The position numbers were made by a program, and so were the translations under genes. A stretch of DNA of 64,000 bases, taken from assembly GCF_013337185.1 (NCBI RefSeq), contig NZ_SWDE01000004.1, positions 124,001 through 188,000 on the forward strand, written 5' to 3'. Numbering within the stretch: position 1 is the first letter of the stretch; every line of letters starts with the position of its first letter. The notes beneath the pieces are model-generated. The model saw nothing but the letters and a program-made list of their open reading frames with translations, was not told where the DNA came from and did not search any database. The DNA comes from Serratia proteamaculans. GTDB lineage: Bacteria; Pseudomonadota; Gammaproteobacteria; Enterobacterales; Enterobacteriaceae. Below are positions 16,448-23,757 of the stretch, piece after piece.

Positions 16448-17236
16448 ATGGCAGATATCATTCTCGTATTGTTAACCGGGTTTATTACCGGCATCACCAC
16501 CATTTTGTTCGGTTTTGGCGGTGGGTTCGTAGTCGTTCCCTTTGTTTATCATCTGGTTGCGGCTTCGGGAGAACACACTGGTCAGGCGATGCATATCGCG
16601 GTAGCGACCTCGACGGCGGTAATGATCCTGAATTCGGGTTATGCCACCTTCACCCACTGGCGTAGCGGTAACCTGCTGCGTGAAACCATTGTTCCGTTGA
16701 TTTATTTTATCGGCATTGGCGCTGCATTGGGGGCTTTTGCCTCCAGTTTGCTGGAGGACGCGGTAGTTCGGCTGCTGTTCGTTATTTATATGCTGGTGAC
16801 AATCGCAGATTGCCTGTTCAGACAGGGCTTTTTAGTCAAGCCGGCTCGCGCGGTGCTGTCAAAGATGACCCTGTGGGTTGGTGGTCCGGTCATCGGGGTG
16901 ATTGCTACCCTACTCGGCGTAGGGGGGAGCGTGCTGACCGTGCCTTTATTGCGTCGGCATGGCTACGAAATGAAGCATTGCGTCAGCGCGGCCAATCCGT
17001 TGTCGATCCCGGTCGCCGTCATTGGGGCATTGATGTATATCGGATTGGGCTGGAAGGAAATGAGCGGGCCGCAATACCTGGGTTATGTCAATCTCACCCT
17101 GCTGGGTATGTTGGTGGTGGCGGGTATTGTGGGGATAATGTTTGCCAAAAGATGGCTGCCGAAGGTCAACGACAGGTTGCATGCCAGAATTTATGTATTG
17201 CTGCTGATCCTGGTTTTGATCGCCATCAGTTTGTAA
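16448..17236 (+). CDS. TauE/SafE-family membrane permease
   Basis: A 262-residue protein with about eight hydrophobic helices in two repeats. The family's glycine-rich loops are visible (GFGGGFVVVPF near the start, GVGGSVLTVPLLRRHG in the second half). Members export or import sulfonates, sulfite or organic anions. The substrate here is not evident. Divergent pairing with the AraC-type regulator suggests inducible expression. A hairpin at 17246-17266 lies between this gene and convergent rnk. Confidence 0.88.
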   Translation: MADIILVLLTGFITGITTILFGFGGGFVVVPFVYHLVAASGEHTGQAMHIAVATSTAVMILNSGYATFTHWRSGNLLRETIVPLIYFIGIGAALGAFASSLLEDAVVRLLFVIYMLVTIADCLFRQGFLVKPARAVLSKMTLWVGGPVIGVIATLLGVGGSVLTVPLLRRHGYEMKHCVSAANPLSIPVAVIGALMYIGLGWKEMSGPQYLGYVNLTLLGMLVVAGIVGIMFAKRWLPKVNDRLHARIYVLLLILVLIAISL

Positions 17237-17245
17237 GACACAGAA

Positions 17246-17266
17246 AGGGCGGCAGGATACCGCCCT
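17246..17266 (-). terminator. Hairpin between the TauE-like gene and rnk
   Basis: A 7-bp perfect stem (AGGGCGG/CCGCCCT) with a 7-base loop. On the minus strand it is followed by TTTCTG and sits 10 bases beyond the rnk stop, so it most likely ends rnk transcription; it may also act for the opposite gene. Confidence 0.55.
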
Positions 17267-17275
17267 GATAACCGC

Positions 17276-17686
17276 TTAGCGGTGGTATTCACCCGCCGCT
17301 TCCGGCTGGTACAACAGTTCCAGCACTTCGATACGAGCTTCCTCACCGTTCGGCAACTGCCAGGTAATCTGGTTACCTATGTGCATGCCCAGCAGGGCTG
17401 CCCCCAAAGGTGCCATTACCGAAAGCTGTTCGTGGCTGTCCTTCAGCGAAGCCGGATAAACCAGCGTCCGCACGTGTTCTTCTGCAGTATGCAGATCGCG
17501 GAAACGCACGCGGCTGTTCATGGTCACCACGTTGGCTGGGATCTGGGACGGCGGCAGAATTTCGGCGCGATCCAGCTCGATGTTCAGCGCGGTAGCGACA
17601 TCGGTGTTGGCAAAGGCCGGTTGTGCCAATAGCGCATCCAGGCGCTCCGCATCCAGCTCATTAATAGTAATGGTTGGTTTGGTCAT
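17276..17686 (-). CDS. rnk: Rnk, nucleoside diphosphate kinase regulator / GreA-like RNAP-binding protein
   Basis: A 136-residue protein with an N-terminal coiled segment and a C-terminal FKBP-like GreA/GreB C domain ([34 protein letters not shown]). It matches E. coli Rnk in length and sequence. It binds RNA polymerase and competes with Gre factors. The ATG at 17686 is chosen because it gives the family length, although the same frame stays open a further 61 codons upstream, through a strong hairpin (17757-17789). Confidence 0.95.
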   Translation of the reverse strand: MTKPTITINELDAERLDALLAQPAFANTDVATALNIELDRAEILPPSQIPANVVTMNSRVRFRDLHTAEEHVRTLVYPASLKDSHEQLSVMAPLGAALLGMHIGNQITWQLPNGEEARIEVLELLYQPEAAGEYHR

Positions 17687-18111
17687 TCTCCACTCTCCAG
17701 TCAAATCAAAGGGCGTCAGGTTACGCGCCCATAAATTCGGAAAAACAGCACAAAAGCAACACCCCCGCGCCAGAGGAGCGGGGGTGTTGTTGATGTCGAA
17801 TTGTCTTACCGATAGTAGGCGGTTAGGCGGGGAAAAGAAAGAGATCCCGATCACGAAGCTTTTCACCACCGCTGGGCGAACTGGAAACAGTTTGTGGCGT
17901 TATCTTTTTGTAATTTAATTAAATTATCTGGCAAAAGCTTATTTTGCGAAATGGATCCCTGACGGTCACTGAATTTCCACTTCCAACTGGAAAAAAACAG
18001 GCTACACAGAAAATCTTCCCGGGGTTAGGGTAAAGGCATCAGAGAAGGCGGGTTATTCAGGTGATGCCGTGCAATTGACCGAATCATGTTTGGATCTAGG
18101 GGTACTGAAAA
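17687..18111. promoter_or_regulatory. Intergenic region between rnk and the PRD/SFCGS operon
   Basis: This 425-base region separates two divergent units. It holds the GC-rich hairpin 17757-17789 and a perfect 16-bp AT palindrome at 17911-17926 (TAATTTAATTAAATTA). The palindrome is a candidate operator or promoter element for the operon starting at 18112. No convincing sigma-54 -24/-12 pair is visible. The open frame running upstream from rnk on the minus strand is not convincing as a gene. Confidence 0.5.
17757..17789 (-). terminator. Strong hairpin with T-rich tail upstream of rnk (candidate attenuator or sRNA terminator)
   Basis: A 12-bp perfect stem (CAACACCCCCGC/GCGGGGGTGTTG) with a 9-base loop. 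On the minus strand it is followed by CTTTTGTGCTGTTTTTC, a terminator-like tail. It lies 71 bases before the rnk start codon on the coding strand, so it could attenuate rnk or end a short transcript begun near 17870-17930. Confidence 0.55.
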
Positions 18112-18459
18112 GTGAATGATGGATCTGTTGCGATAGAAAATAGTGAGCAACCCGATGTCAGCCTGGCCGGGACAATCACCGAACAGGTGCTGGCAGGTAT
18201 TACCGAGATGCTAAACGCCGAGGGTATTTATACCAACGCGGTACAGCAACAGATGCTGGAGTCGCATATTCGTGCCATGGTGCTACGCTCAATAACCGGC
18301 GAGCCATTACCGGAAGTCGATAAATCACTGTTTGATGAAATTTCGGCGGAATCAATGCAAATGGCCGAGCGGGTAGTGGGGCAATTTGCCACTTTACCGA
18401 TCGAAGAGGCTTATTTGCTTTCCGTCCATTTTGAAGTGGCGAAAGATAATAACCAATAG
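18112..18459 (+). CDS. Stand-alone PRD domain protein (EF_0829/AHA_3910-like)
   Basis: A 115-residue single PTS-regulation domain with no DNA- or RNA-binding part. It is helical and keeps candidate phospho-acceptor histidines (LESHIRAMV and LLSVHFEVA). A GTG start is preceded by AGGGG. PRDs are normally phosphorylated by HPr or EIIB in antiterminators; a free PRD may relay phosphorylation state within this operon. It is the first gene of a tight operon with the SFCGS, DUF4312, DUF4311 and DUF4310 genes, an arrangement I recall from Enterococcus faecalis EF_0829 and Aeromonas AHA_3910 families. The function is unproven. Confidence 0.85.
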   Translation: MNDGSVAIENSEQPDVSLAGTITEQVLAGITEMLNAEGIYTNAVQQQMLESHIRAMVLRSITGEPLPEVDKSLFDEISAESMQMAERVVGQFATLPIEEAYLLSVHFEVAKDNNQ

Positions 18460-18493
18460 CAGTTAACGAATTAATTTAATCAGGAGAAATACC

Positions 18494-18859
18494 ATGGGTC
18501 AGATTACCGTAGTGATTGGCGATCGTTTGGGTAAAGGTCAGAAAGTGGGTCAGGGCATTGAAAATGCAGGCGGAAAAGCCATTGTGATCCCTGGCGTGGC
18601 GGCGGATATGAAGCTGGGCGACGTAATGAAAGCGGAAGGTGCACAGCTGGGTATTTCTTTCTGCGGCAGCGGCGGTGCAGGGGCCATTACCGCTCAGACC
18701 AAATACGGCTACAAAGCCAAATACGGCATGCGCTCGATTGATGAAGGCGTGACGGCAATTAACGAAGGCTGCACCGTATTAGGCTTCGGTTTTATGGATA
18801 AAGAAGAGCTGGGGCAAAGGCTGGTTGAGGCCTACGTTAAAAAACACGGCAATCCGTAA
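18494..18859 (+). CDS. Glycine-rich SFCGS family protein
   Basis: A 121-residue cytosolic protein. The signature SFCGSGGAGA spans residues ~55-64 and carries a single exposed Cys in a Gly-rich loop, much like the phosphorylated Cys loop of PTS EIIB proteins. The first ~50 residues have an alternating strand-helix pattern (ITVVIGDRLGKG, GKAIVIPGVAADM). It is found with DUF4310-4312 proteins in a conserved operon. An EIIB-like role in substrate phosphorylation during uptake is inference. The TAA stop overlaps the next ATG by one base. Confidence 0.85.
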   Translation: MGQITVVIGDRLGKGQKVGQGIENAGGKAIVIPGVAADMKLGDVMKAEGAQLGISFCGSGGAGAITAQTKYGYKAKYGMRSIDEGVTAINEGCTVLGFGFMDKEELGQRLVEAYVKKHGNP

Positions 18860-19155
18860 TGAAAGAACAATATACAACGTCGGTAAAGGTGGAGGGTAAG
18901 GGCGACAGCAAAGCGAAAGCTTTTGCTTCCGCCTTGGCCAACGTGCAGGGCGCGGTATTAAAATCCACCAGTAATATTCTGCTGCGTATTGAACCGCAGG
19001 ATGTCAGCGTATTAAGAGCGGAAGAGAAAATAACAAAAGAAAAGTTTCTATTCTTCTTTCTGCCGCGCGAAAGAAAGAATTATTCCGTATCTCTGGAAAT
19101 AACCGTGAACGTGACAATCATCAATACAGAAAAAGTTGTCTTCGTCACGAAATAA
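18859..19155 (+). CDS. DUF4312 family protein (EF_0831/AHA_3912-like)
   Basis: A 98-residue alpha/beta protein of unknown function. It starts with a conserved-looking YTTSVKVEGKGDSKAKAFA segment, carries a charged helix around VLRAEEKITKEK, and ends in beta strands (VSLEITVNVTIINTEKVVF). No membrane segment is clear. Its one-base overlap with the SFCGS gene implies coupled translation. It may be a soluble subunit of the putative transporter formed with DUF4311 and DUF4310. Confidence 0.82.
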   Translation: MKEQYTTSVKVEGKGDSKAKAFASALANVQGAVLKSTSNILLRIEPQDVSVLRAEEKITKEKFLFFFLPRERKNYSVSLEITVNVTIINTEKVVFVTK

Positions 19156-19185
19156 AAACGTTAGCATAAATCAAAGGGTATACTG

Positions 19186-19962
19186 ATGTTTTTAATCATC
19201 TTATTTAAGTCGCTTATTATCGGCGGACTGGTGGGGGTTGGCGTAGGGGCCGGCGCCGCACGCATGTTCCATGCCCCAACCACTCAGGGCATGGGCGCTT
19301 TCCGTACCTTGGGCGAGCTGAACTCCTGCGAGGGCGATCCGGCTTCCCATTTCTCATTCGGTCTGGGCTTCTTCTTCAACGCCTGGGCGTCTTCCGTGGC
19401 GGCCGGGGCCTTCACGCAGGACGTTGACCACCGCATCATCCCACACTGGGGGGCGGCAGCGTTGATGGTCAAAAACCGCAACCTGGCGCAAACGCTGCAC
19501 GACCCGAAAAAAATGGCTATCGCCTGCGGCATTATCGGCATGCTGGTGGTGGCTTTCCTCAACACCACCGCTTCTGCAGTGCCTGCTGCGCTGCAGGTCA
19601 CGGCGATTAAAGTGTTGGTGCCGGCAGCTAACCTGCTGGTGAACACCGTGATGCCGGTGATCTTCTGGCTGGCGGCTATCGACGCCGGGCGTCGCTCCGG
19701 TTTCTGGGGCACCATCTTCGGCGGCCTGGCGCAGCTGATCATGGGCAACGCCGTACCGGGTCTGGTGCTGGGTATCCTGATCGGTAAAGGCGTGGAAGAG
19801 AGCGGCTGGAACAAAATCACCAAGATCATGATGGCCGTGATCGTGCTGTTGTTCGTGCTGAGCGGTTTCTTCCGCGGCTTCGACATGAAAGTCCTCGAGT
19901 CCTTCAGCCTCGGCGTGCCGGGCTGGCTGGATGCCATTCACAATACCCTGAGCGGTAAATAA
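19186..19962 (+). CDS. DUF4311 integral membrane protein (EF_0832/AHA_3913-like)
   Basis: A 258-residue polytopic membrane protein, with about seven hydrophobic stretches beginning at residue 3 (LIILFKSLIIGGLVGVGVGAG). A conserved-looking loop GMGAFRTLGELNSCEGDPASHFSFGLGFFFNAWASS contains a Cys and several acidic residues between helices. It has no detectable similarity to classical PTS EIIC that I can see, but the operon context with PRD and EIIB-like partners suggests a transport role. Spacing to DUF4310 is eight bases. Confidence 0.84.
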   Translation: MFLIILFKSLIIGGLVGVGVGAGAARMFHAPTTQGMGAFRTLGELNSCEGDPASHFSFGLGFFFNAWASSVAAGAFTQDVDHRIIPHWGAAALMVKNRNLAQTLHDPKKMAIACGIIGMLVVAFLNTTASAVPAALQVTAIKVLVPAANLLVNTVMPVIFWLAAIDAGRRSGFWGTIFGGLAQLIMGNAVPGLVLGILIGKGVEESGWNKITKIMMAVIVLLFVLSGFFRGFDMKVLESFSLGVPGWLDAIHNTLSGK

Positions 19963-19973
19963 GGAGCTGGATG

Positions 19974-20624
19974 ATGGAAGAACAAACCCAAAAAGGCTTC
20001 TGGTATGCCGACTGGTCATTCCCGATTTTTGTTGGCCTGCTCTCGTCCGGCGTGTTCGCCGGGACGCACATGTACTACCTGTACGGCATCGGTGCCTTTA
20101 ACGAAGTGGCCTTCGTTTCCATGCTGCGGGCTGGAATGGATACCGGCGTTTATGGTGCGGTGGCGGCATTTGGTGCCAGCTTCCTGTTTGCGCGCATCAT
20201 CGAAGGCTCGCTGGTGGGGATCCTGGACATCGGTGGTGCAATCCAGACCGGTGTTGGCCTGGGAGTGCCGGCACTGTTGCTTGGGGCTGGCATTATCTTC
20301 CCGGTTGCCAACTTTGCCGCCTCGCTAATCACCGGCCTGGTGATAGGTCTGGCGATTGGCTACCTGATCATTCTGGCGCGTAAATTTACCATCAATCAGA
20401 GCAACTCCACCTACGGGGCGGACGTGATGATGGGCGCAGGTAACTCCTCCGGTCGTTTCCTGGGGCCGTTGATCATCCTGTCGGCGATGACCGCCTCGAT
20501 TCCGATTGGTATTGGTTCACTGCTCGGCGCACTGCTGTTCTATATCTGGAATAAGCCAATCACTGGCGGGGCGATCCTCGGGGCGATGCTGTTAGGGGCT
20601 ATTTTCCCGGTAGCCATCGCTTAA
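19974..20624 (+). CDS. DUF4310 integral membrane protein (EF_0833/AHA_3914-like)
   Basis: A 216-residue membrane protein with about six helices. It begins with WYADWSFPIFVGLLSSGVFAG and has Gly-rich transmembrane stretches (LDIGGAIQTGVGLGVPALLLGAG). Of two adjacent ATGs (19971 and 19974), the second has the better 7-base spacing from AAGGAG. It probably forms a two-component permease with DUF4311. The hairpin 20642-20663 follows before the catabolic genes, which could lower expression of the distal half of the operon. Confidence 0.84.
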   Translation: MEEQTQKGFWYADWSFPIFVGLLSSGVFAGTHMYYLYGIGAFNEVAFVSMLRAGMDTGVYGAVAAFGASFLFARIIEGSLVGILDIGGAIQTGVGLGVPALLLGAGIIFPVANFAASLITGLVIGLAIGYLIILARKFTINQSNSTYGADVMMGAGNSSGRFLGPLIILSAMTASIPIGIGSLLGALLFYIWNKPITGGAILGAMLLGAIFPVAIA

Positions 20625-20641
20625 ATGCCACTGTGATTGTT

Positions 20642-20663
20642 GGGGAGCGGCACGCCGCTCCCC
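20642..20663 (+). terminator. Intercistronic hairpin between transporter and catabolic genes
   Basis: A 9-bp perfect stem (GGGGAGCGG/CCGCTCCCC) with a 4-base loop lies in the 62-base gap between the DUF4310 and amidohydrolase genes. It is followed by TGCTTGAAAAGGAG rather than a T run, so it fits RNA processing/stability or partial attenuation better than full termination. Confidence 0.5.
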
Positions 20664-20686
20664 TGCTTGAAAAGGAGTAATGCAGT

Positions 20687-21826
20687 ATGTATGACTTAGT
20701 AATCAGACGCGCCAGACTGGCGGATGACCGACTGGTCGATTTGGCGGTTCAGGACGGCAAGATTGCCGCGGTCGGGCAACTGGCTGAAGACGTTCGCGCG
20801 CATCGGCTATGGGATCTGGCGGGCAATCACCACCTGAGTGCCGGCTGGATCGACTCCCACGTGCATTGTTACCCCTCTTCGCCGATTTACCATGACGAAC
20901 CGGATTTGGTCGGCACCGCCTGTGGCGTCACCACGGTGGTCGACGCCGGTAGCACCGGCACTGACGATGTAGATACGTTTTATGCACTGACGCGCCGTGC
21001 CAAAACCAACGTTTTTGCCTTCCTGAATATTTCGCGTATCGGTCTGCTGCGACAGAACGAACTGGCAGACCTGGCCGATATCGACAAGCAGAAAGTCGGC
21101 CAGGCAATAAGTGAACACCCGGGCTTTATCATTGGCATCAAGGCGCGCATGAGCAGCAGCGTGGTTGGCCAGAATGGCACCCGGCCGCTGGTGCTTGCCA
21201 AAGAGATCCAACAGGAAAATAACCAATTGCCGTTGATGGTGCATATCGGCAATAACCCACCGGATCTCGATGAGATAGCCGATCTGCTGACCCGTGGCGA
21301 CATTATCACCCACTGCTACAACGGCAAACCAAACCGCATTCTGACCCCGGCGGGCACGCTGCGTGAGTCTATCCAGCGTGCGCTGCAGCGCGGTGTGCTG
21401 CTCGACGTTGGCCACGGCAGTGCCAGCTTCAGCTTTGAGGTCGCCCGGCAGGCGATAGCCTTGGGCATTTTGCCGCATACCATCAGTTCCGATATTTATT
21501 GCCGCAACCGCATGGCCGGGCCGGTACACAGCCTGGCGACGGTGATGTCCAAATTCTTCAGCGTCGGGCTGTCGCTGCCGCAAGTGATCGCCTGCGTGAC
21601 TGAGAATGCCGCGTCGGCGCTACGCCTGGTCAATAAGGGCCGGCTTGAAGTGGGTTGCGACGCCGATTTCACCCTGTTTGATCTCCGCCAGGGGCCGCAG
21701 GTGTTTGCCGATTCAGAAGGGCAATCGGCAGCCGGCCAACAGTTGCTGGTTCCGCTGGCCGCGGTGGTGGCCGGGGAAATCCTATTAACCGATGAAGGGA
21801 AAGCCGCTCATGTCTTCGATTTATGA
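20687..21826 (+). CDS. Amidohydrolase/deacetylase family metallohydrolase (EF_0837/AHA_3915-like)
   Basis: A 379-residue amidohydrolase of the binuclear-metal type. HVH in GWIDSHVHCYP, a Lys likely to be carbamylated in IIGIKARMS, His in LMVHIGNN, His in IITHCYN and Asp in TISSDIY form the expected metal site. The family is annotated as dihydroorotase-like or N-acetyl-sugar deacetylase-like. In this operon, deacylating an amino-sugar acid before the ammonia-lyase step would fit, but the substrate is inferred. It overlaps the next gene by 17 bases. Confidence 0.87.
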   Translation: MYDLVIRRARLADDRLVDLAVQDGKIAAVGQLAEDVRAHRLWDLAGNHHLSAGWIDSHVHCYPSSPIYHDEPDLVGTACGVTTVVDAGSTGTDDVDTFYALTRRAKTNVFAFLNISRIGLLRQNELADLADIDKQKVGQAISEHPGFIIGIKARMSSSVVGQNGTRPLVLAKEIQQENNQLPLMVHIGNNPPDLDEIADLLTRGDIITHCYNGKPNRILTPAGTLRESIQRALQRGVLLDVGHGSASFSFEVARQAIALGILPHTISSDIYCRNRMAGPVHSLATVMSKFFSVGLSLPQVIACVTENAASALRLVNKGRLEVGCDADFTLFDLRQGPQVFADSEGQSAAGQQLLVPLAAVVAGEILLTDEGKAAHVFDL

Positions 21827-22928
21827 AAAATATAATTTAAAACAAGTCATTAATACTTCAGGTCGCATGACCATGCTCGGCGTGTCCACACCGCGTCAGG
21901 ACGTCATTGATGCGGTTGACTATGGCCTGAATCACTATTTTGAAATCAAGGATCTGGTCGACAAGACCGGCGCCTATATCGCCAATCTGTTGAATGTCGA
22001 AGATGCGGTGATCGTTTCCTGTGCCTCGGCAGGCATCGCCCAATCGGTGGCGGCACTGATCGTCAAAGACAACGCCAACCTGCTGGTGAATTTGCACTCT
22101 GCGCCGATTAGCGTACCGCGCGAAATCGTATTGCCGCGTGGCCATAACGTCAACTTCGGCGCGCCGGTCGACACCATGGTGGCGCTGGGTGGCGGCAAAG
22201 TGGTCGAGGCGGGTTATGCCAACGAGTGTTCTGCCGAGCAGCTCGAAGCCTGCATCACGCCGCAGACCGCCGCTATTCTCTATATCAAGTCGCACCACTG
22301 CGTGCAGAAAAGCATTCTTTCCGTTGAACAGGCGGTGGTGGTGGCGCGCAAGCATAGCCTGCCACTGATCGTCGACGCCGCGGCGGAAGAAGATTTGCTG
22401 TGTTACTACCAGATGGGGGCCGACCTGGTGATTTACAGCGGTGCCAAAGCCATCGAAGGCCCAACCAGCGGGTTGGTGATCGGCAAGAAGCAATACGTCG
22501 AGTGGGTGAAGCTGCAATCCGGCGGCATCGGCCGGGCGATGAAAGTGGGCAAAGAGGGCATCCTCGGCCTGACGCAGGCGATCGAAAGCTATCTGACGTT
22601 GGAGAAAACCACCGGTCAGCAAATGGTGGAAAGAATGACGCCGTTTATCGACAGCCTGAACACCCTGACCGGCATCAGCGCCAAAACCGTCTGGGACAGT
22701 GCCGGCCGCGATATTGCGCGGGCAGAGATCACCTTTGACGAAGCGGTGCTCGGACGTTCTACCTACGACATCGTGCAGGCGCTGAAAACCGGCGATATCG
22801 CTATCTACTTCCGCGGCTATAAGGCCAACGAAGGCAAGATTGAAGTGGATGTGCGCAGCGTTGATCAGCAACAGCTGATGACCGTCTTCACCTGTATTAA
22901 AAATCTGTTCACGGAGAAACAAGCATGA
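21810..22928 (+). CDS. DgaE-like PLP-dependent ammonia-lyase (SelA-like fold)
   Basis: A 372-residue PLP enzyme of the SelA/DgaE family. The start VINTSGRMTMLGVS and the segment SGAKAIEGPTSG, with its Schiff-base Lys, are typical. DgaE converts D-glucosaminate 6-phosphate to 2-keto-3-deoxygluconate 6-phosphate and ammonia. The ATG at 21810 is preferred over an in-frame ATG at 21792, because the protein then begins MSSIYEKYNLKQVIN as in relatives. It overlaps the amidohydrolase upstream by 17 bases and the aldolase downstream by four, so the three enzymes are coupled. Confidence 0.88.
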   Translation: MSSIYEKYNLKQVINTSGRMTMLGVSTPRQDVIDAVDYGLNHYFEIKDLVDKTGAYIANLLNVEDAVIVSCASAGIAQSVAALIVKDNANLLVNLHSAPISVPREIVLPRGHNVNFGAPVDTMVALGGGKVVEAGYANECSAEQLEACITPQTAAILYIKSHHCVQKSILSVEQAVVVARKHSLPLIVDAAAEEDLLCYYQMGADLVIYSGAKAIEGPTSGLVIGKKQYVEWVKLQSGGIGRAMKVGKEGILGLTQAIESYLTLEKTTGQQMVERMTPFIDSLNTLTGISAKTVWDSAGRDIARAEITFDEAVLGRSTYDIVQALKTGDIAIYFRGYKANEGKIEVDVRSVDQQQLMTVFTCIKNLFTEKQA

Positions 22929-23665
22929 AGCTGCAACCTAACTACTATCGCGATCGCGTGTGCCTCAACGTCTTGGCCGGCTCGAAAGACAATGCGCAGG
23001 ACATTTATTCGGCGGCGGAAGGGCATGTGCTGGTGGGCGTTCTGTCTAAGAACTACCCGGACGTCGACAGTGCAGTGGCAGACATGCAGCGCTATGCGCG
23101 GCTGATTGAGAATGCGCTGTCGGTGGGATTGGGCGCGGGCGATCCGAAACAGTCGTCGATGGTCAGTCTGATTTCTCAGCAGGTGCAGCCACAGCACGTA
23201 AACCAGGTGTTTACCGGTGTCGGTGCCAGCCGCGCACTGCTGGGCCAAAATGACAGCGTGGTCAATGGCCTGGTGTCACCCACCGGCCGCGTTGGCTGGG
23301 TGAAGATCTCGACCGGCCCGCTGAGTGCTGCGGCACCGGACGGCATTGTGCCGGTGGAAACCGCCATTGCCCTGTTAAAAGATATGGGCGGCAGCTCAAT
23401 CAAATATTTCCCGATGGGCGGGCTGGCGTGCAAAGAAGAATACCAGTATGTGGCCCAAGCCTGCGCAGAACATGACTTTATGCTGGAGCCGACCGGCGGC
23501 ATCGATCTGGAAAATTTCGAGCCGATCGTCGAGATCGCACTGGCTGCGGGTGTGAAACGGGTGATCCCACATATCTACAGCTCCATCATCGATTCTGCCA
23601 CGGGCAACACTCGCCCGCAGGACGTTAAAACCTTGCTGGCAATCACCAAAAAGCTGGTCGGGTAA
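22925..23665 (+). CDS. DgaF-like 2-dehydro-3-deoxy-phosphogluconate aldolase (KDGP aldolase)
   Basis: A 246-residue TIM-barrel aldolase of the KDGP/DUF1341 family (EF_0839/AHA_3917-like). KYFPMGGLACKEE with a candidate Schiff-base Lys and the phosphate-binding loop EPTGGIDLENF are visible. It should split 2-keto-3-deoxygluconate 6-phosphate to pyruvate and glyceraldehyde 3-phosphate, completing the pathway begun by the DgaE-like enzyme. The ATG overlaps the preceding stop (ATGA). It is the last catabolic enzyme in the cluster. Confidence 0.88.
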   Translation: MKLQPNYYRDRVCLNVLAGSKDNAQDIYSAAEGHVLVGVLSKNYPDVDSAVADMQRYARLIENALSVGLGAGDPKQSSMVSLISQQVQPQHVNQVFTGVGASRALLGQNDSVVNGLVSPTGRVGWVKISTGPLSAAAPDGIVPVETAIALLKDMGGSSIKYFPMGGLACKEEYQYVAQACAEHDFMLEPTGGIDLENFEPIVEIALAAGVKRVIPHIYSSIIDSATGNTRPQDVKTLLAITKKLVG

Positions 23666-23757
23666 ACGCATTATCGGATGACGTAAGGCAGGGAGGCGAC
23701 AGGCTTTGTATCCACCGGCGCGGGCATTCCGCGCCGCTATCTATCATAAGGATAACT

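Noticed and set aside
17687-17869. 61-codon N-terminal extension of rnk
   Set aside because: The extension runs through a terminator-like hairpin and does not match the Rnk family; the ATG at 17686 gives the usual 136 residues.
17925-17955. Possible sigma-54 promoter (TGGCA...TTGC)
   Set aside because: The GG to GC distance is about 14 bases instead of the required 10, and the regulator next to the operon is not an AAA+ activator.
20807-21583. 258-codon minus-strand open frame over the amidohydrolase
   Set aside because: The plus-strand product has the complete metal-site motifs; the antisense frame has no family features.
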